Shown here one piece after another: positions 25,581 to 33,533 of a DNA stretch of 64,000 bases; position 1 is the stretch's first letter; each line of letters begins with the position of its first letter. A program made the translations under genes and the position numbers. The stretch covers positions 204,026 through 268,025 of the forward strand of contig NZ_PHRF01000005.1 in assembly GCF_004151105.1 (NCBI RefSeq), given 5' to 3'. Under the pieces are notes generated by a model. It had not been told where the DNA came from. It ran no database searches and was given only the letters and a program-made list of their open reading frames with translations. The stretch is from Streptomyces sp. L-9-10. Its GTDB lineage: Bacteria > Actinomycetota > Actinomycetes > Streptomycetales > Streptomycetaceae.

Positions 25581-26573
25581 ATGAGCGAGGCCAGGACCAA
25601 GGAGTCCGTGCCGCACGAGACGGCCACCGGAGCGGCGATCGTCGTCGAGGAGGTACGCAAACGATACGGGGACCGGCAGGCCGTCGACGGGGTGTCACTC
25701 CAGGTCGGCCGCGGGGAGTTCTTCGGACTCCTCGGCCCCAACGGCGCCGGGAAGACCACCCTCGTCGAGATCATGGAGGGCCTGCGGCAGGCGGACTCCG
25801 GGACCGTCTCGGTTCTCGGCCAGTCCCCCTGGCCGCGGAATGTGGCGCTGCTGCCACGGCTGGGCGTCCAGACCCAGTCCTCCGCCTTCTTCGTACGCCA
25901 GACCGCGCGCGAGCATCTGTGTACCGTCGCCGCCCTGTACGGGGCGAGCCGGGCCGACGCGGACAGCACGCTCGGCACCGTCGGGCTGTCCGATCAGCGC
26001 GATGTCATGGTCGAGAACCTCTCCGGCGGCCAGCGCCAGCGCCTGGCCATCGCCTCGGCCCTGGTCCACGGCCCCGAGCTGATCTTCCTGGACGAGCCGA
26101 CCGCCGCCCTGGACCCGCAGGCCCGCCGCGATCTGTGGAAGGTGCTGCGCGCGCTGAAGAGCGAGGGCCGCACCATCGTCTACACCACCCACCATCTGGA
26201 CGAGGCCGAGGCACTCTGCGACCGGGTCGCCATCCTCGTGGCCGGTTCGGTCGTGGCGCTGGACTCCCCGCACCATCTGGTCACCGCCGCCGGCGCGCCG
26301 ACCCGTCTGCTGATCCCGTCGGAACGGATGAGCCAGGAGGACGCGGCGGCCATTCCGGGGGTCGACCGGGTCACCGAGCAGGGCGGCTCCCTCGTACTGG
26401 AGACGGCCGAGTCCGGGAAGGTCCTCCAGGCGGTCGACGCGCTCGGTGGTCTGGACGGCGTCCAGACCCGCACCGCCACGCTCGAGGACGTCTACCTCGA
26501 ACTGACCGGCACCCCCGACCCCACCGGCATCACGGACACCGCGGACACCAACGACACGGAGCAGCAGGGATGA
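25581..26573 (+). CDS. ABC exporter ATP-binding protein of the RiPP locus
   Basis: A 330-residue DrrA-like ATPase. The domain begins near residue 22; Walker A GPNGAGKTT near 53, signature NLSGGQRQR near 148, Walker B FLDEPTAALD near 170, and the H-loop in TTHHLDEAEALCDR near 203. The C-terminal extension (230-330) ends in a Thr/Asp-rich tail. It follows the protease gene by 29 bases and overlaps the permease gene by ATGA. With the permease it probably exports the mature peptide and gives self-protection. It is a type distinct from the peptidase-containing (C39) exporters. Confidence 0.93.
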   Translation: MSEARTKESVPHETATGAAIVVEEVRKRYGDRQAVDGVSLQVGRGEFFGLLGPNGAGKTTLVEIMEGLRQADSGTVSVLGQSPWPRNVALLPRLGVQTQSSAFFVRQTAREHLCTVAALYGASRADADSTLGTVGLSDQRDVMVENLSGGQRQRLAIASALVHGPELIFLDEPTAALDPQARRDLWKVLRALKSEGRTIVYTTHHLDEAEALCDRVAILVAGSVVALDSPHHLVTAAGAPTRLLIPSERMSQEDAAAIPGVDRVTEQGGSLVLETAESGKVLQAVDALGGLDGVQTRTATLEDVYLELTGTPDPTGITDTADTNDTEQQG

Positions 26574-27325
26574 GCGCGTACACAGCACTGACGGGGGCCG
26601 GCTACCGGGCGCAGGTCCGGGACAAGGCCACCCTCTTCTTCACCTTCGCCTTCCCGCTGCTCTTCCTGGTCGTCTTCGGACTGATCTTCCGGGGCCAGGA
26701 GGTGGAGGAGACCGGCCGTCCCTACATCTCCTACATCGCGCCGGGCGTCATGTCCTGGGGCGTCGCCAACGCCGCCGTCTTCGGTGTCGCCTTCACCCTG
26801 ATGCAGTGGCGCCGCGACGATCTGCTGCGGCTGATCCGGATGACCCCCACCCGGCTGTCGTCGGTCCTCGGCTCGCGCTACGTGCTCGCTCTCGGAGTGG
26901 GGATCTTCCAGGCGGTGGTGTTCATCGCGGTGGCGATGCTGCCCCTGTTCGGACTGGAGCTGAACGCCCGGTGGCCGCTGGCGCTGCCCGTGCTGGTGCT
27001 CGGCATCACGGCGTTCCTCACCATCGGCGTGGTCATCGGCTCGTACGCCGACACGCCCGAGGCGGTCGCGGCCATCGCCAACTGCCTGATGGTGCCGATG
27101 GCCTTCCTCTCCGGCTCGTTCCTGCCGCTGGACATGATGCCGTCCTGGCTCCAGTCGATCTCGCGGGTGCTGCCGCTGCGCTATCTCAACGACGCCGTGT
27201 CCGCGTCCCTTTCTGGCCGCGGCGACCTCGGGGACATCGCCCTCGGATGCGGCGGCCTGGTCGTCTTCACCGTCGTCTTCGGGGCGCTGGCCCTGAAGAC
27301 GTTCCGCTGGAGCAACTCCACATGA
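26570..27325 (+). CDS. ABC-2 type exporter permease of the RiPP locus
   Basis: A 251-residue ABC-2 membrane protein (DrrB-like) with about six hydrophobic segments, starting near residue 20. The ABC-2 signature region SGSFLPLDMMPSWLQSISRVLPLRYLND lies near 180-207. ATGA overlaps at both ends couple it to the ATPase and to the second YcaO gene. The transporter is thus co-translated with biosynthetic enzymes. Confidence 0.92.
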   Translation: MSAYTALTGAGYRAQVRDKATLFFTFAFPLLFLVVFGLIFRGQEVEETGRPYISYIAPGVMSWGVANAAVFGVAFTLMQWRRDDLLRLIRMTPTRLSSVLGSRYVLALGVGIFQAVVFIAVAMLPLFGLELNARWPLALPVLVLGITAFLTIGVVIGSYADTPEAVAAIANCLMVPMAFLSGSFLPLDMMPSWLQSISRVLPLRYLNDAVSASLSGRGDLGDIALGCGGLVVFTVVFGALALKTFRWSNST

Positions 27326-29313
27326 CCACGACGACGACCACGACGGACGCGCACGGCGGTACCGGCGCGGTGGTGGCCGGCGCTCAGCCGGAGGGCGTGC
27401 CGCTGGAGGCCGCGCGCGAACTGCTGCGGCGGGAACTGGCCCTGCGGCTGGCCCCGGCCGCCGGGCCGGCCGTGGTCCCCCTCGGCGCCGATGACGTACT
27501 CGGTCACCGGGGCCAGGACCCCCACGCCGCCCTGCGCCCCGGGGCCACCGTCCATCTCACCTCGGGGGCCGTGCTGGTGGGCCCCTGGGGCGGTGACGAC
27601 ACGACCGCCGCCTGCGGCCAGTGTCTGGCCATGCGCTGGCAGCGGCTGCGCACCCGTACGGAGCGCGACGCCCTGGAGACCGGTTCGCGCACCCGCGCGG
27701 CCGGCCACTGGCCGCGGCTCACCGCGTACGCCCTGGACGCGGTGGAGGCGCTGCACCGCGCGGTGTTCCTTCCGGGCGCCGTGCTCCCGCCGGGTCCCGG
27801 CGCGGCCGACCGGTCCCTCCCGCAGGTCTCGCGCCTCGACCTCGCCACGCTCGAGGTGCGGACCTTTCCGCTGCTCGCCGATCCGCTCTGCCCGCACTGC
27901 GGACCACGCGGCACGGACGGTCCGGCCGACGAGGGCCTCGGTCCGGTGAGCCGGCCCAAGCCCGCCCCGGACACCTACCGGCTGCGCCCGGCGTCCGCGT
28001 ACCCGATGCCGGCCGCGGCGCTCGCCAATCCCGTCTCCGGCGTCCTCGGCGCGGGCACCTGGATCAATGTCACCTCACCCACCACCGCGCCGGTCGCGGG
28101 CAGCGTCTTCATGCGCGGGTACGCGGGGCTGACCGATGTCACCTGGAGCGGCCAGGCCAACGGCTTCGACGCCAGCCGCGATCTGGCCTTCCTGGAGGGC
28201 CTGGAGAGGTACGCCGGTACGCACCGGCGCACCGGCACCACCCTGCTCACCGCTGCCTACAGCGATCTCGGGGAGGACGCCCTCGACCCCGCCGCGTGCG
28301 GCTTCTACGCGCCCGAGACGTACCGTGACGACCCGATGGTCAGCCCCTTCGACCCCGGCCGTCCCATCCCCTGGGTCTGGGGCCACTCCCTGCGCGACGA
28401 GCGCCCGGTCCTGGTCCCGGCCCGGCTCGTCCACTACAGCGCGGGTCTCGCCTCCGACAACTTCGTCTTCGAGTGCTCCAACGGCTGTGCGATCGGCGGC
28501 TGTCTGGAGGAGGCGATCCTGGGCGGGCTCCTCGAACTCATCGAGCGGGACGCGTTCCTGGTCGCCTGGTACGGCGCCACCCCGCTCACCGAGATCGATC
28601 TCGGCTCGCTCGACGACCGTACCGTCCGCACCATGATCGACCGGGCCGCGCTCCAGGGCTATGACGTCCACGCCTTCGACAACCGGATCGACCTCGGCGT
28701 ACCGGTCGTCACGGGCCTGGCGGTCCGGCGCGACGGCGGCCCCGGTACCTTCTCGTTCGGCGCCGGCGCGAGCCTGGATCCGGCGGCGGCCCTGGAGGGT
28801 GCCCTCTCCGAGGTGCTCACGTACATCCCGCATCTGCCCCGGCAGGTGGCCGAGCGCCGGGCCGAACTGGAGGCCATGGCCGAGGACTTCGGCAAGGTGC
28901 TGCATCTCAAGGACCACGCGCAGCTCTACGGTCTGCCGAGGATGGCGGAGCATGTCCGCACCTATCTGGAGCCCTCCGCCGTGCGGCCGATGGCGGAGGT
29001 GTACCGCGACTGGGAGGAGCGGGAGCGGCCACGGACGGGCGACCTGCGGGACGATGTGGCCCACTGCCGCGACGCGTTGGTACGGGCGGGACACGATGTC
29101 ATCGTCGTCGACCAGACCACCCCGGAGCAGCATCGCATCGGGCTGCGGACGGTGGCCACGATCGTCCCCGGCCTGCTGCCGATCGACTTCGGCTGGTCAC
29201 GTCAGCGCGCGCCGCGTATGCCGCGACTGCGGAGCGCCGCGTTCCGGGCGGGGCTGCGCGACCGGGAGCTGACGGAAGCGGAGATCAGGCTCGTGCCGCA
29301 TCCGTTCCCCTGA
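27322..29313 (+). CDS. YcaO-domain azoline-forming cyclodehydratase (second copy)
   Basis: A 663-residue paralogue of the YcaO at 16687, aligned over the whole length. It has the same N-terminal zinc tetrad (Cys98-x2-Cys101, Cys190-x2-Cys193), LEGLERYAG near 293, SNGCAIGGCLEEAI...ELIERDAF near 388-413, and the same C-terminal PHPFP. All ATP-site motifs look intact, so it is probably active rather than a scaffold. The starting run of seven Thr codons is unusual. It is last in the operon (ATGA overlap with the permease). With only one F protein in the locus, the two YcaO proteins may act on different residues, for example Cys versus Ser/Thr; that is inference. Confidence 0.92.
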   Translation: MTTTTTTTDAHGGTGAVVAGAQPEGVPLEAARELLRRELALRLAPAAGPAVVPLGADDVLGHRGQDPHAALRPGATVHLTSGAVLVGPWGGDDTTAACGQCLAMRWQRLRTRTERDALETGSRTRAAGHWPRLTAYALDAVEALHRAVFLPGAVLPPGPGAADRSLPQVSRLDLATLEVRTFPLLADPLCPHCGPRGTDGPADEGLGPVSRPKPAPDTYRLRPASAYPMPAAALANPVSGVLGAGTWINVTSPTTAPVAGSVFMRGYAGLTDVTWSGQANGFDASRDLAFLEGLERYAGTHRRTGTTLLTAAYSDLGEDALDPAACGFYAPETYRDDPMVSPFDPGRPIPWVWGHSLRDERPVLVPARLVHYSAGLASDNFVFECSNGCAIGGCLEEAILGGLLELIERDAFLVAWYGATPLTEIDLGSLDDRTVRTMIDRAALQGYDVHAFDNRIDLGVPVVTGLAVRRDGGPGTFSFGAGASLDPAAALEGALSEVLTYIPHLPRQVAERRAELEAMAEDFGKVLHLKDHAQLYGLPRMAEHVRTYLEPSAVRPMAEVYRDWEERERPRTGDLRDDVAHCRDALVRAGHDVIVVDQTTPEQHRIGLRTVATIVPGLLPIDFGWSRQRAPRMPRLRSAAFRAGLRDRELTEAEIRLVPHPFP

Positions 29314-29325
29314 CCGTTCCCCTGA
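29302..29325 (+). repeat. 12-base tandem duplication spanning the YcaO stop codon
   Basis: Two perfect copies of CCGTTCCCCTGA encode the final PFP and the stop codon twice. The second copy lies after the true stop. Ribosomes that missed the first TGA would add only Pro-Phe-Pro-type residues and stop again. Confidence 0.85.
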
Positions 29326-29354
29326 CCACGGCCGCCGGGCCGGACATGACAGAA

Positions 29355-29392
29355 CGGGCGGTACCCGCGCGGAAGGTCGCGGGTACCGCCCG
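29355..29392. terminator. Bidirectional terminator between YcaO operon and precursor gene
   Basis: A perfect 15-bp stem (CGGGCGGTACCCGCG / complement) with an 8-base loop lies between two convergent genes, 41 bases after the YcaO stop and 22 bases after the precursor stop. It is suited to terminate transcripts from both strands. Confidence 0.85.
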
Positions 29393-29414
29393 CCGTCGTG
29401 CGGAGCGCGGAGGA

Positions 29415-29591
29415 TCAGGCGCTGCAGGAGGTGGTGCTGGTGGTCGAGGAGCAGGTCGACGTCGAGCTGCAGCTGGTGGAGCCCGCGAGCACGACCTCGC
29501 TGGCGTCCGAGTAGTCCGAGATCTCGAAGGTCTCCGACTCCAGCTCCATGATCTCGTCGGCGAGGGAGGCGAGGGGGCTCTTGTCAGCCAT
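29415..29591 (-). CDS. Thiazolyl-peptide-type RiPP precursor peptide
   Basis: A 58-residue precursor. Leader residues 1-37 are acidic and contain ELESETFEISDYSD; the LEISDY-like motif at 22-27 is shared with thiostrepton-family leaders, and the leader ends VVLAG. The core (38-58) is 10 Ser, 7 Thr, 3 Cys and one C-terminal Ala, so every residue but the last can be cyclised or dehydrated. ATG at 29591 has AGGAG five bases upstream; a longer upstream extension would place unrelated residues before the leader. It is convergent with the nine-gene enzyme operon and has its own promoter. Cleavage before Ser38 (after LAG) is the natural prediction but is not proven. Confidence 0.9.
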   Translation of the reverse strand: MADKSPLASLADEIMELESETFEISDYSDASEVVLAGSTSCSSTSTCSSTTSTTSCSA

Positions 29592-29748
29592 GGTGACTCC
29601 TAGGGGGAGGCCGGGCCACCGGGCTTGCCCCGGCGGTCCCTTGTCGTGCCATGGGTATTCCAGCCCACCCCACTTCCACATCGGCGGGTCTTCCACTGAC
29701 CGATCGCGTCAGCGATCTGTAGGCCACCCGCCGTGCCCGTGCCGCACG
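29592..29748. promoter_or_regulatory. Divergent promoter of precursor and M20 peptidase genes, with palindrome 29702-29717
   Basis: This 157-base gap drives the precursor leftward and the M20 gene rightward. A perfect inverted repeat GATCGC-GTCA-GCGATC at 29702-29717 is a candidate operator, perhaps for the SARP or another regulator. Clear -10/-35 boxes were not assigned. Confidence 0.55.
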
Positions 29749-31050
29749 ATGGGCCGGGTGAACCACGTACCCGTCGCGTACCCCGGCGAGAACACCCCCG
29801 TCCTGGACGGGGTGCGGGGGATTCTCCGTCCGGCGGTCGCCTTCTATCTGGACCTGCACCGCCACCCCGAACTCTCCGGTGAGGAACGGCGCACGGCCGC
29901 CCGGCTGGGGGAGTGGCTGACGGAAGCGGGCTACGAGGTGACGGGAGAGGTCGGCGGCCACGGCGTCGTCGGCGTCCTGCGCAACGGGGACGGACCGCGC
30001 GTGCTGATCCGCGCGGAACTGGACGCGCTGCCGGTCGAGGAGCGGACCGGGCTGCCGTACGCGAGCGAGGGCCCGGCCATGCACGCCTGCGGCCACGATC
30101 TGCATCTGGCCGCGGCGGCGGGCGCGGCGTCGCTGCTGGCCCGCGCCAGGGACCGGTGGCGCGGGACAGTGGTGATCGTCGGCCAGCCCGCGGAGGAGAC
30201 CCTCGCGGGGGCGCGGGCCATGCTGGCGGACGGGCTGTACGAGCGCTTCGGCCGGCCCGATGTGGCCCTCGCCCAGCACTCCGCCCCGCTGCCGGGCGGC
30301 ATGGTTGCCCATGGGTACGGTCCGATGCTCGCCGGAAGCGTCGGTTTCGAGGCCGTCGTCCACGGCCGGGCCGGCCATGCCGGCACCCCGCAGCTGGCGG
30401 TGGATCCGGTGGTCACCGCGGCGGCGGCGGTCCTGCGGCTCCAGAGCGTGGTGTCGCGCGAGTCCGCGCCCACCGAACCCGCCGTGCTGAACGTCGGTTC
30501 CTTCCACTCCGGATCCGGCGGCAACCTCATCCCCGACCGGGCGACGCTCGGCATCACCGTCCGCGCCATGTCGGAGCGCGCGCTCGACCGGATGGCGGCC
30601 TCGGTGGAACGGATCGTACGGGCGGAGTGCGCCGCGTCCGGCTGCCCCCGCGACCCGGAGATCACCATCGTCTCCCGCTCCCCGGTGACCCATCCCGACC
30701 CCGGGGCCACGGAGCTCGTACGCGACGCCCATCTGCGGCTCTACGGCCGCGAGCGGGTGGCCCTCTGGCCGCCGGCCATGGCGAGCGAGGACTTCCCGCT
30801 GTACGGGGACGCGGGGGTGTCCGTGCACGGAATGCCGGGGATCCCGCTCGCCTACTGGATGTTCGGCACGGTGGGCCCGCGGACCTGGGCGCGGACACCC
30901 GGTTCTGCCGAGGAGAAGCTCGCGGCCCTCCCGCCCAATCACTCGCCGGAGTTCGCGCCGGACGTCCGTACCGCGCTGCCCGCCGGGATCACCGCGATGA
31001 CGTCGGCGGCGCTGTGCTGGCTGACGGGCGGAGCGGGCCCGGGGGAGTGA
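29749..31050 (+). CDS. M20-family metallopeptidase/amidohydrolase
   Basis: A 433-residue co-catalytic zinc hydrolase (aminoacylase/carboxypeptidase/hippurate hydrolase type). Motifs: RAELDALPVEE near 83, HACGHDLH near 103 with zinc ligands, QPAEET near 145 with the general-base Glu, and ASEDFP near 343. The start is uncertain: ATG 29749 or GTG 29758, neither with a clear ribosome site, so the message may be leaderless. It diverges from the precursor gene and might trim the product, hydrolyse an acyl or amide group, or simply be a neighbour. No signal peptide is seen. Confidence 0.85.
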   Translation: MGRVNHVPVAYPGENTPVLDGVRGILRPAVAFYLDLHRHPELSGEERRTAARLGEWLTEAGYEVTGEVGGHGVVGVLRNGDGPRVLIRAELDALPVEERTGLPYASEGPAMHACGHDLHLAAAAGAASLLARARDRWRGTVVIVGQPAEETLAGARAMLADGLYERFGRPDVALAQHSAPLPGGMVAHGYGPMLAGSVGFEAVVHGRAGHAGTPQLAVDPVVTAAAAVLRLQSVVSRESAPTEPAVLNVGSFHSGSGGNLIPDRATLGITVRAMSERALDRMAASVERIVRAECAASGCPRDPEITIVSRSPVTHPDPGATELVRDAHLRLYGRERVALWPPAMASEDFPLYGDAGVSVHGMPGIPLAYWMFGTVGPRTWARTPGSAEEKLAALPPNHSPEFAPDVRTALPAGITAMTSAALCWLTGGAGPGE

Positions 31051-31051
31051 G

Positions 31052-31079
31052 CCGCCGGGACGCTCCGGGAACCCGGCGG
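31052..31079. terminator. Hairpin between convergent M20 and FadR-type genes
   Basis: An 8-bp perfect stem (CCGCCGGG / CCCGGCGG) with a 12-base loop starts two bases after the M20 stop. There is no T tract. It probably ends the M20 transcript. Confidence 0.55.
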
Positions 31080-31120
31080 GACCGGGTGGCCGGTCACCGG
31101 CGGAGGACAGTCGGCGGCGG

Positions 31121-31945
31121 TCAGCCGGCCGGCTGCTCGTCCGCGCCGATGGACTCCCTCAGGCGCGCGTTGGCCATGCGCATGTGCTCCGCCATCGCCT
31201 CGTTCGCCGCGTCCGGGTCATGGGCGCGGATCGCGTCCAGCACGGCGTCGTGCTCGCAGAGCGTGCCGCTGACGGTCCCCTCCAGATCGCTGACCCGCTC
31301 CATCCACACCTGGAGCAGCGCCCGGATGCTGTGCAGGATGTCGCTGAGCACCGAGTTGCGCGCGATGTTCGCCGTCTCCAGATGGAAGGCGATGTCGGCG
31401 TCGATGAACGCCGCGACATCCGTCCCCGCGTCCCGCATCCGCTGAAGGTGCTCTTCGAGCCGCGCCACATCCTCCTCGGTGGCGCGCTCCGCCGCCAGCC
31501 GCGCCGACACGCCCTCCATGTGTGTGCGTACCTCGACCAGGTCCCGCGTACGCCGCTGCCCCAGCATCAGGCCCCAGTTGATGGCGCGCGGCAGGAACTC
31601 CGAGGTCCCCTCGCGTACATACGAGCCCGAGCCGGGGCGGATCTCGATGATGCCGAGCACATCGAGCGCGGAGAGCGCGCCGCGCACGCTGGAGCGCGCG
31701 ACTCCCAGCGCCTCGGCGAGCTGGCGTTCCGCGGGCAGCCGGGTGCCGGGCTTGATGTCACCCGCGGACAGATGATCGAGAAGCCGCTTGGCCACCTCGC
31801 TGACTGAGGACTCGCGCACCACCGGGCGCAGCAGCTGGGCGAGATCCGGCGAACCGGACGGATGCTGATCGGGCTGACTGGTCACGGTCACCAGTACACC
31901 AGACGGGTATTCCCGCTGCTCACGGGTGTCCACCAGAACCCCCAC
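31121..31945 (-). CDS. GntR-family (FadR/FCD subfamily) regulator
   Basis: Up to 274 residues: winged HTH at about 45-110 (GTRLPAERQLAEALGVARSSVRGAL) and an FCD ligand domain at 120-250 with DADIAFHLETA and AEHMRM, whose Asp and His residues bind metal in this family. The start is not certain: GTG at 31945, 31933 or 31891 could serve and none has a strong ribosome site. It diverges from the MFS/kinase operon and faces a textbook FadR-type palindrome at 32008-32028. It is probably the local repressor with a sugar acid as inducer. Confidence 0.88.
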   Translation of the reverse strand: MGVLVDTREQREYPSGVLVTVTSQPDQHPSGSPDLAQLLRPVVRESSVSEVAKRLLDHLSAGDIKPGTRLPAERQLAEALGVARSSVRGALSALDVLGIIEIRPGSGSYVREGTSEFLPRAINWGLMLGQRRTRDLVEVRTHMEGVSARLAAERATEEDVARLEEHLQRMRDAGTDVAAFIDADIAFHLETANIARNSVLSDILHSIRALLQVWMERVSDLEGTVSGTLCEHDAVLDAIRAHDPDAANEAMAEHMRMANARLRESIGADEQPAG

Positions 31946-31982
31946 GCTGCGTCGCGAACGGCTCTGTCAAGAGAGATGCAGA

Positions 31983-32028
31983 TCACTCGAAGAGTGACTC
32001 TCGCCACATTGGTCAATTGGTGACCAAT
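31983..32028. promoter_or_regulatory. FadR-type operator (32008-32028) and second palindrome (31983-31997)
   Basis: 32008-32028 is a perfect 8-5-8 inverted repeat ATTGGTCA-ATTGG-TGACCAAT, containing the TGGT...ACCA core bound by many FadR/FCD regulators. 31983-31997 is a second perfect repeat, TCACTC-GAA-GAGTGA. Both lie in the 213-bp gap between the regulator and the MFS gene, in a locally A/T-rich stretch likely to hold the promoters. Confidence 0.8.
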
Positions 32029-32158
32029 TTTCTTTCGAGGGTTACGTTGAAGACACATCAGTCGGTCGAGCGGGTGTCGCGCCCTGTTTCAGCCACGATC
32101 GCTGCCGACTGAGTCCCGAGTCCGGACAGAGCTGTCCGGCGCAGCCGAGGAGTCCGCC

Positions 32159-33532
32159 ATGGGTACCACCGCGTTGCCGTCCGCGCCGTCCGCCGTCGAG
32201 AGATCAGCGATCAGGAAGATCTCGATCCGGCTTGTCCCGTTCGTGGCCCTGATGTTCTTCGTGAACTATCTGGACCGCACCGCCGTCTCGTTCGCCGAGC
32301 CGAACGGGATGGGAAAAGACCTGGCGCTCACCGCCGCGCAGTTCGGATTCGCCTCCGGCGTCTTCTTCATCGGGTACATCGTCCTCGAAGTCCCCAGCAA
32401 CTTGGCGCTCCACCGCTTCGGTGCCCGCCGCTGGCTGGCCAGGATCATGGTGACGTGGGGCATCGTCTCCCTCCTCTTCACCTGGGTGCAGACCACTGAC
32501 CAGCTGTACGTCCTGCGTTTTCTGCTCGGTGTCGCGGAGGCCGGGTTCTTCCCCGGGGCGATCCTCTTCCTGAGCCAGTGGGTGCCCACCCGGCACCGTA
32601 CGAAGGTGCTCGCGCTCTTCTATCTCGCGCAGCCGCTCACCACCGTTATCGGAGCCCCGCTGGCCGGCTGGCTGATCGGCCACCACGGGCTGTTCGGTCT
32701 CGAGGGCTGGCGCGTGATGTTCCTGTTCGTGTCGATCCCCGCGATCCTGCTCGGCGTCATCGCCTGGTTCTGTCTGGCCGACCGCCCCGCCGACGCCCGG
32801 TGGCTGTCCACCGCGGAGAAGGAGTGGCTGACCGCCGAACTGGCCGCGGAGAACGCCGGCAAGACCGGGAACCCGGAGCGCGGCCATGGCCGCGAGGCAC
32901 TGAAGGAAGCCTTCCGCAGCGGCCGGGTCTGGGTCCTCGCGATGGTCTACTTCGGCTTCATCTACGGCCTGTACGCGCTCGCCTTCTTCCTGCCGACGAT
33001 CATCGAGGGGTTCCAGGAGAGCTTCGGCACGTCGTTCAGCGTGATGGACAAGGCGCTGATCACCGCCATCCCGTATCTCCCGGCCGCCGTCGTCCTCTTC
33101 TGCTGGTCCCGGCACGCCACGCGGCACGGAACCCGCACCTGGCATGTCGCGGGCCCGGCCGTCGTCGGCGGTGTCTCCATCCCGCTCGCGCTCTTCATGG
33201 AATCCCCGGCCGCGACCGTCGCCGTCATCACCGTGACGGCCTGCGCGATCTTCGCCGCGCTGCCCGTCTTCTGGTCGATCCCCTCCCGCTTCCTCACCGG
33301 CGCGGCAGCGGCGGCGGGCATCGCCCTCATCAACACGGCCGGCAATGTCGCGGGCTTCGCCGCCGGCTACATCACCGGCTGGCTCAAGGACTTCAGCGGC
33401 GGCTACACCCTCTCCATGTTCGTCGTGGGCGGCTTCATGCTGCTGTCCGCCGCCCTGATGGCCGCCCTTTCCCGACGCCCGCCCGCCGGCCCCTCCCGCC
33501 CCGCGGACCAGCCGCTTCTCGAGGTGCACTGA
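32159..33532 (+). CDS. MFS transporter, anion:cation symporter family, probable sugar-acid uptake
   Basis: A 457-residue 12-helix major facilitator of the ACS family (GudP, tartrate and phthalate carriers). It shows the family's LRFLLGVAEAGFFPGAI in helix 4 near 122 and FVNYLDRTAVSFA in helix 1 near 34. The central cytoplasmic loop at about 205-250 is charged. It is the first gene of a six-gene operon of tetrulose/apionate-type enzymes, so it likely imports the corresponding acid anion with protons. Confidence 0.9.
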   Translation: MGTTALPSAPSAVERSAIRKISIRLVPFVALMFFVNYLDRTAVSFAEPNGMGKDLALTAAQFGFASGVFFIGYIVLEVPSNLALHRFGARRWLARIMVTWGIVSLLFTWVQTTDQLYVLRFLLGVAEAGFFPGAILFLSQWVPTRHRTKVLALFYLAQPLTTVIGAPLAGWLIGHHGLFGLEGWRVMFLFVSIPAILLGVIAWFCLADRPADARWLSTAEKEWLTAELAAENAGKTGNPERGHGREALKEAFRSGRVWVLAMVYFGFIYGLYALAFFLPTIIEGFQESFGTSFSVMDKALITAIPYLPAAVVLFCWSRHATRHGTRTWHVAGPAVVGGVSIPLALFMESPAATVAVITVTACAIFAALPVFWSIPSRFLTGAAAAAGIALINTAGNVAGFAAGYITGWLKDFSGGYTLSMFVVGGFMLLSAALMAALSRRPPAGPSRPADQPLLEVH

Positions 33533-33533
33533 C

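Noticed and set aside
29346..29603. 85-codon plus-strand frame over the precursor gene
   Set aside because: It is antisense to a precursor with leader and core features and crosses the terminator hairpin.
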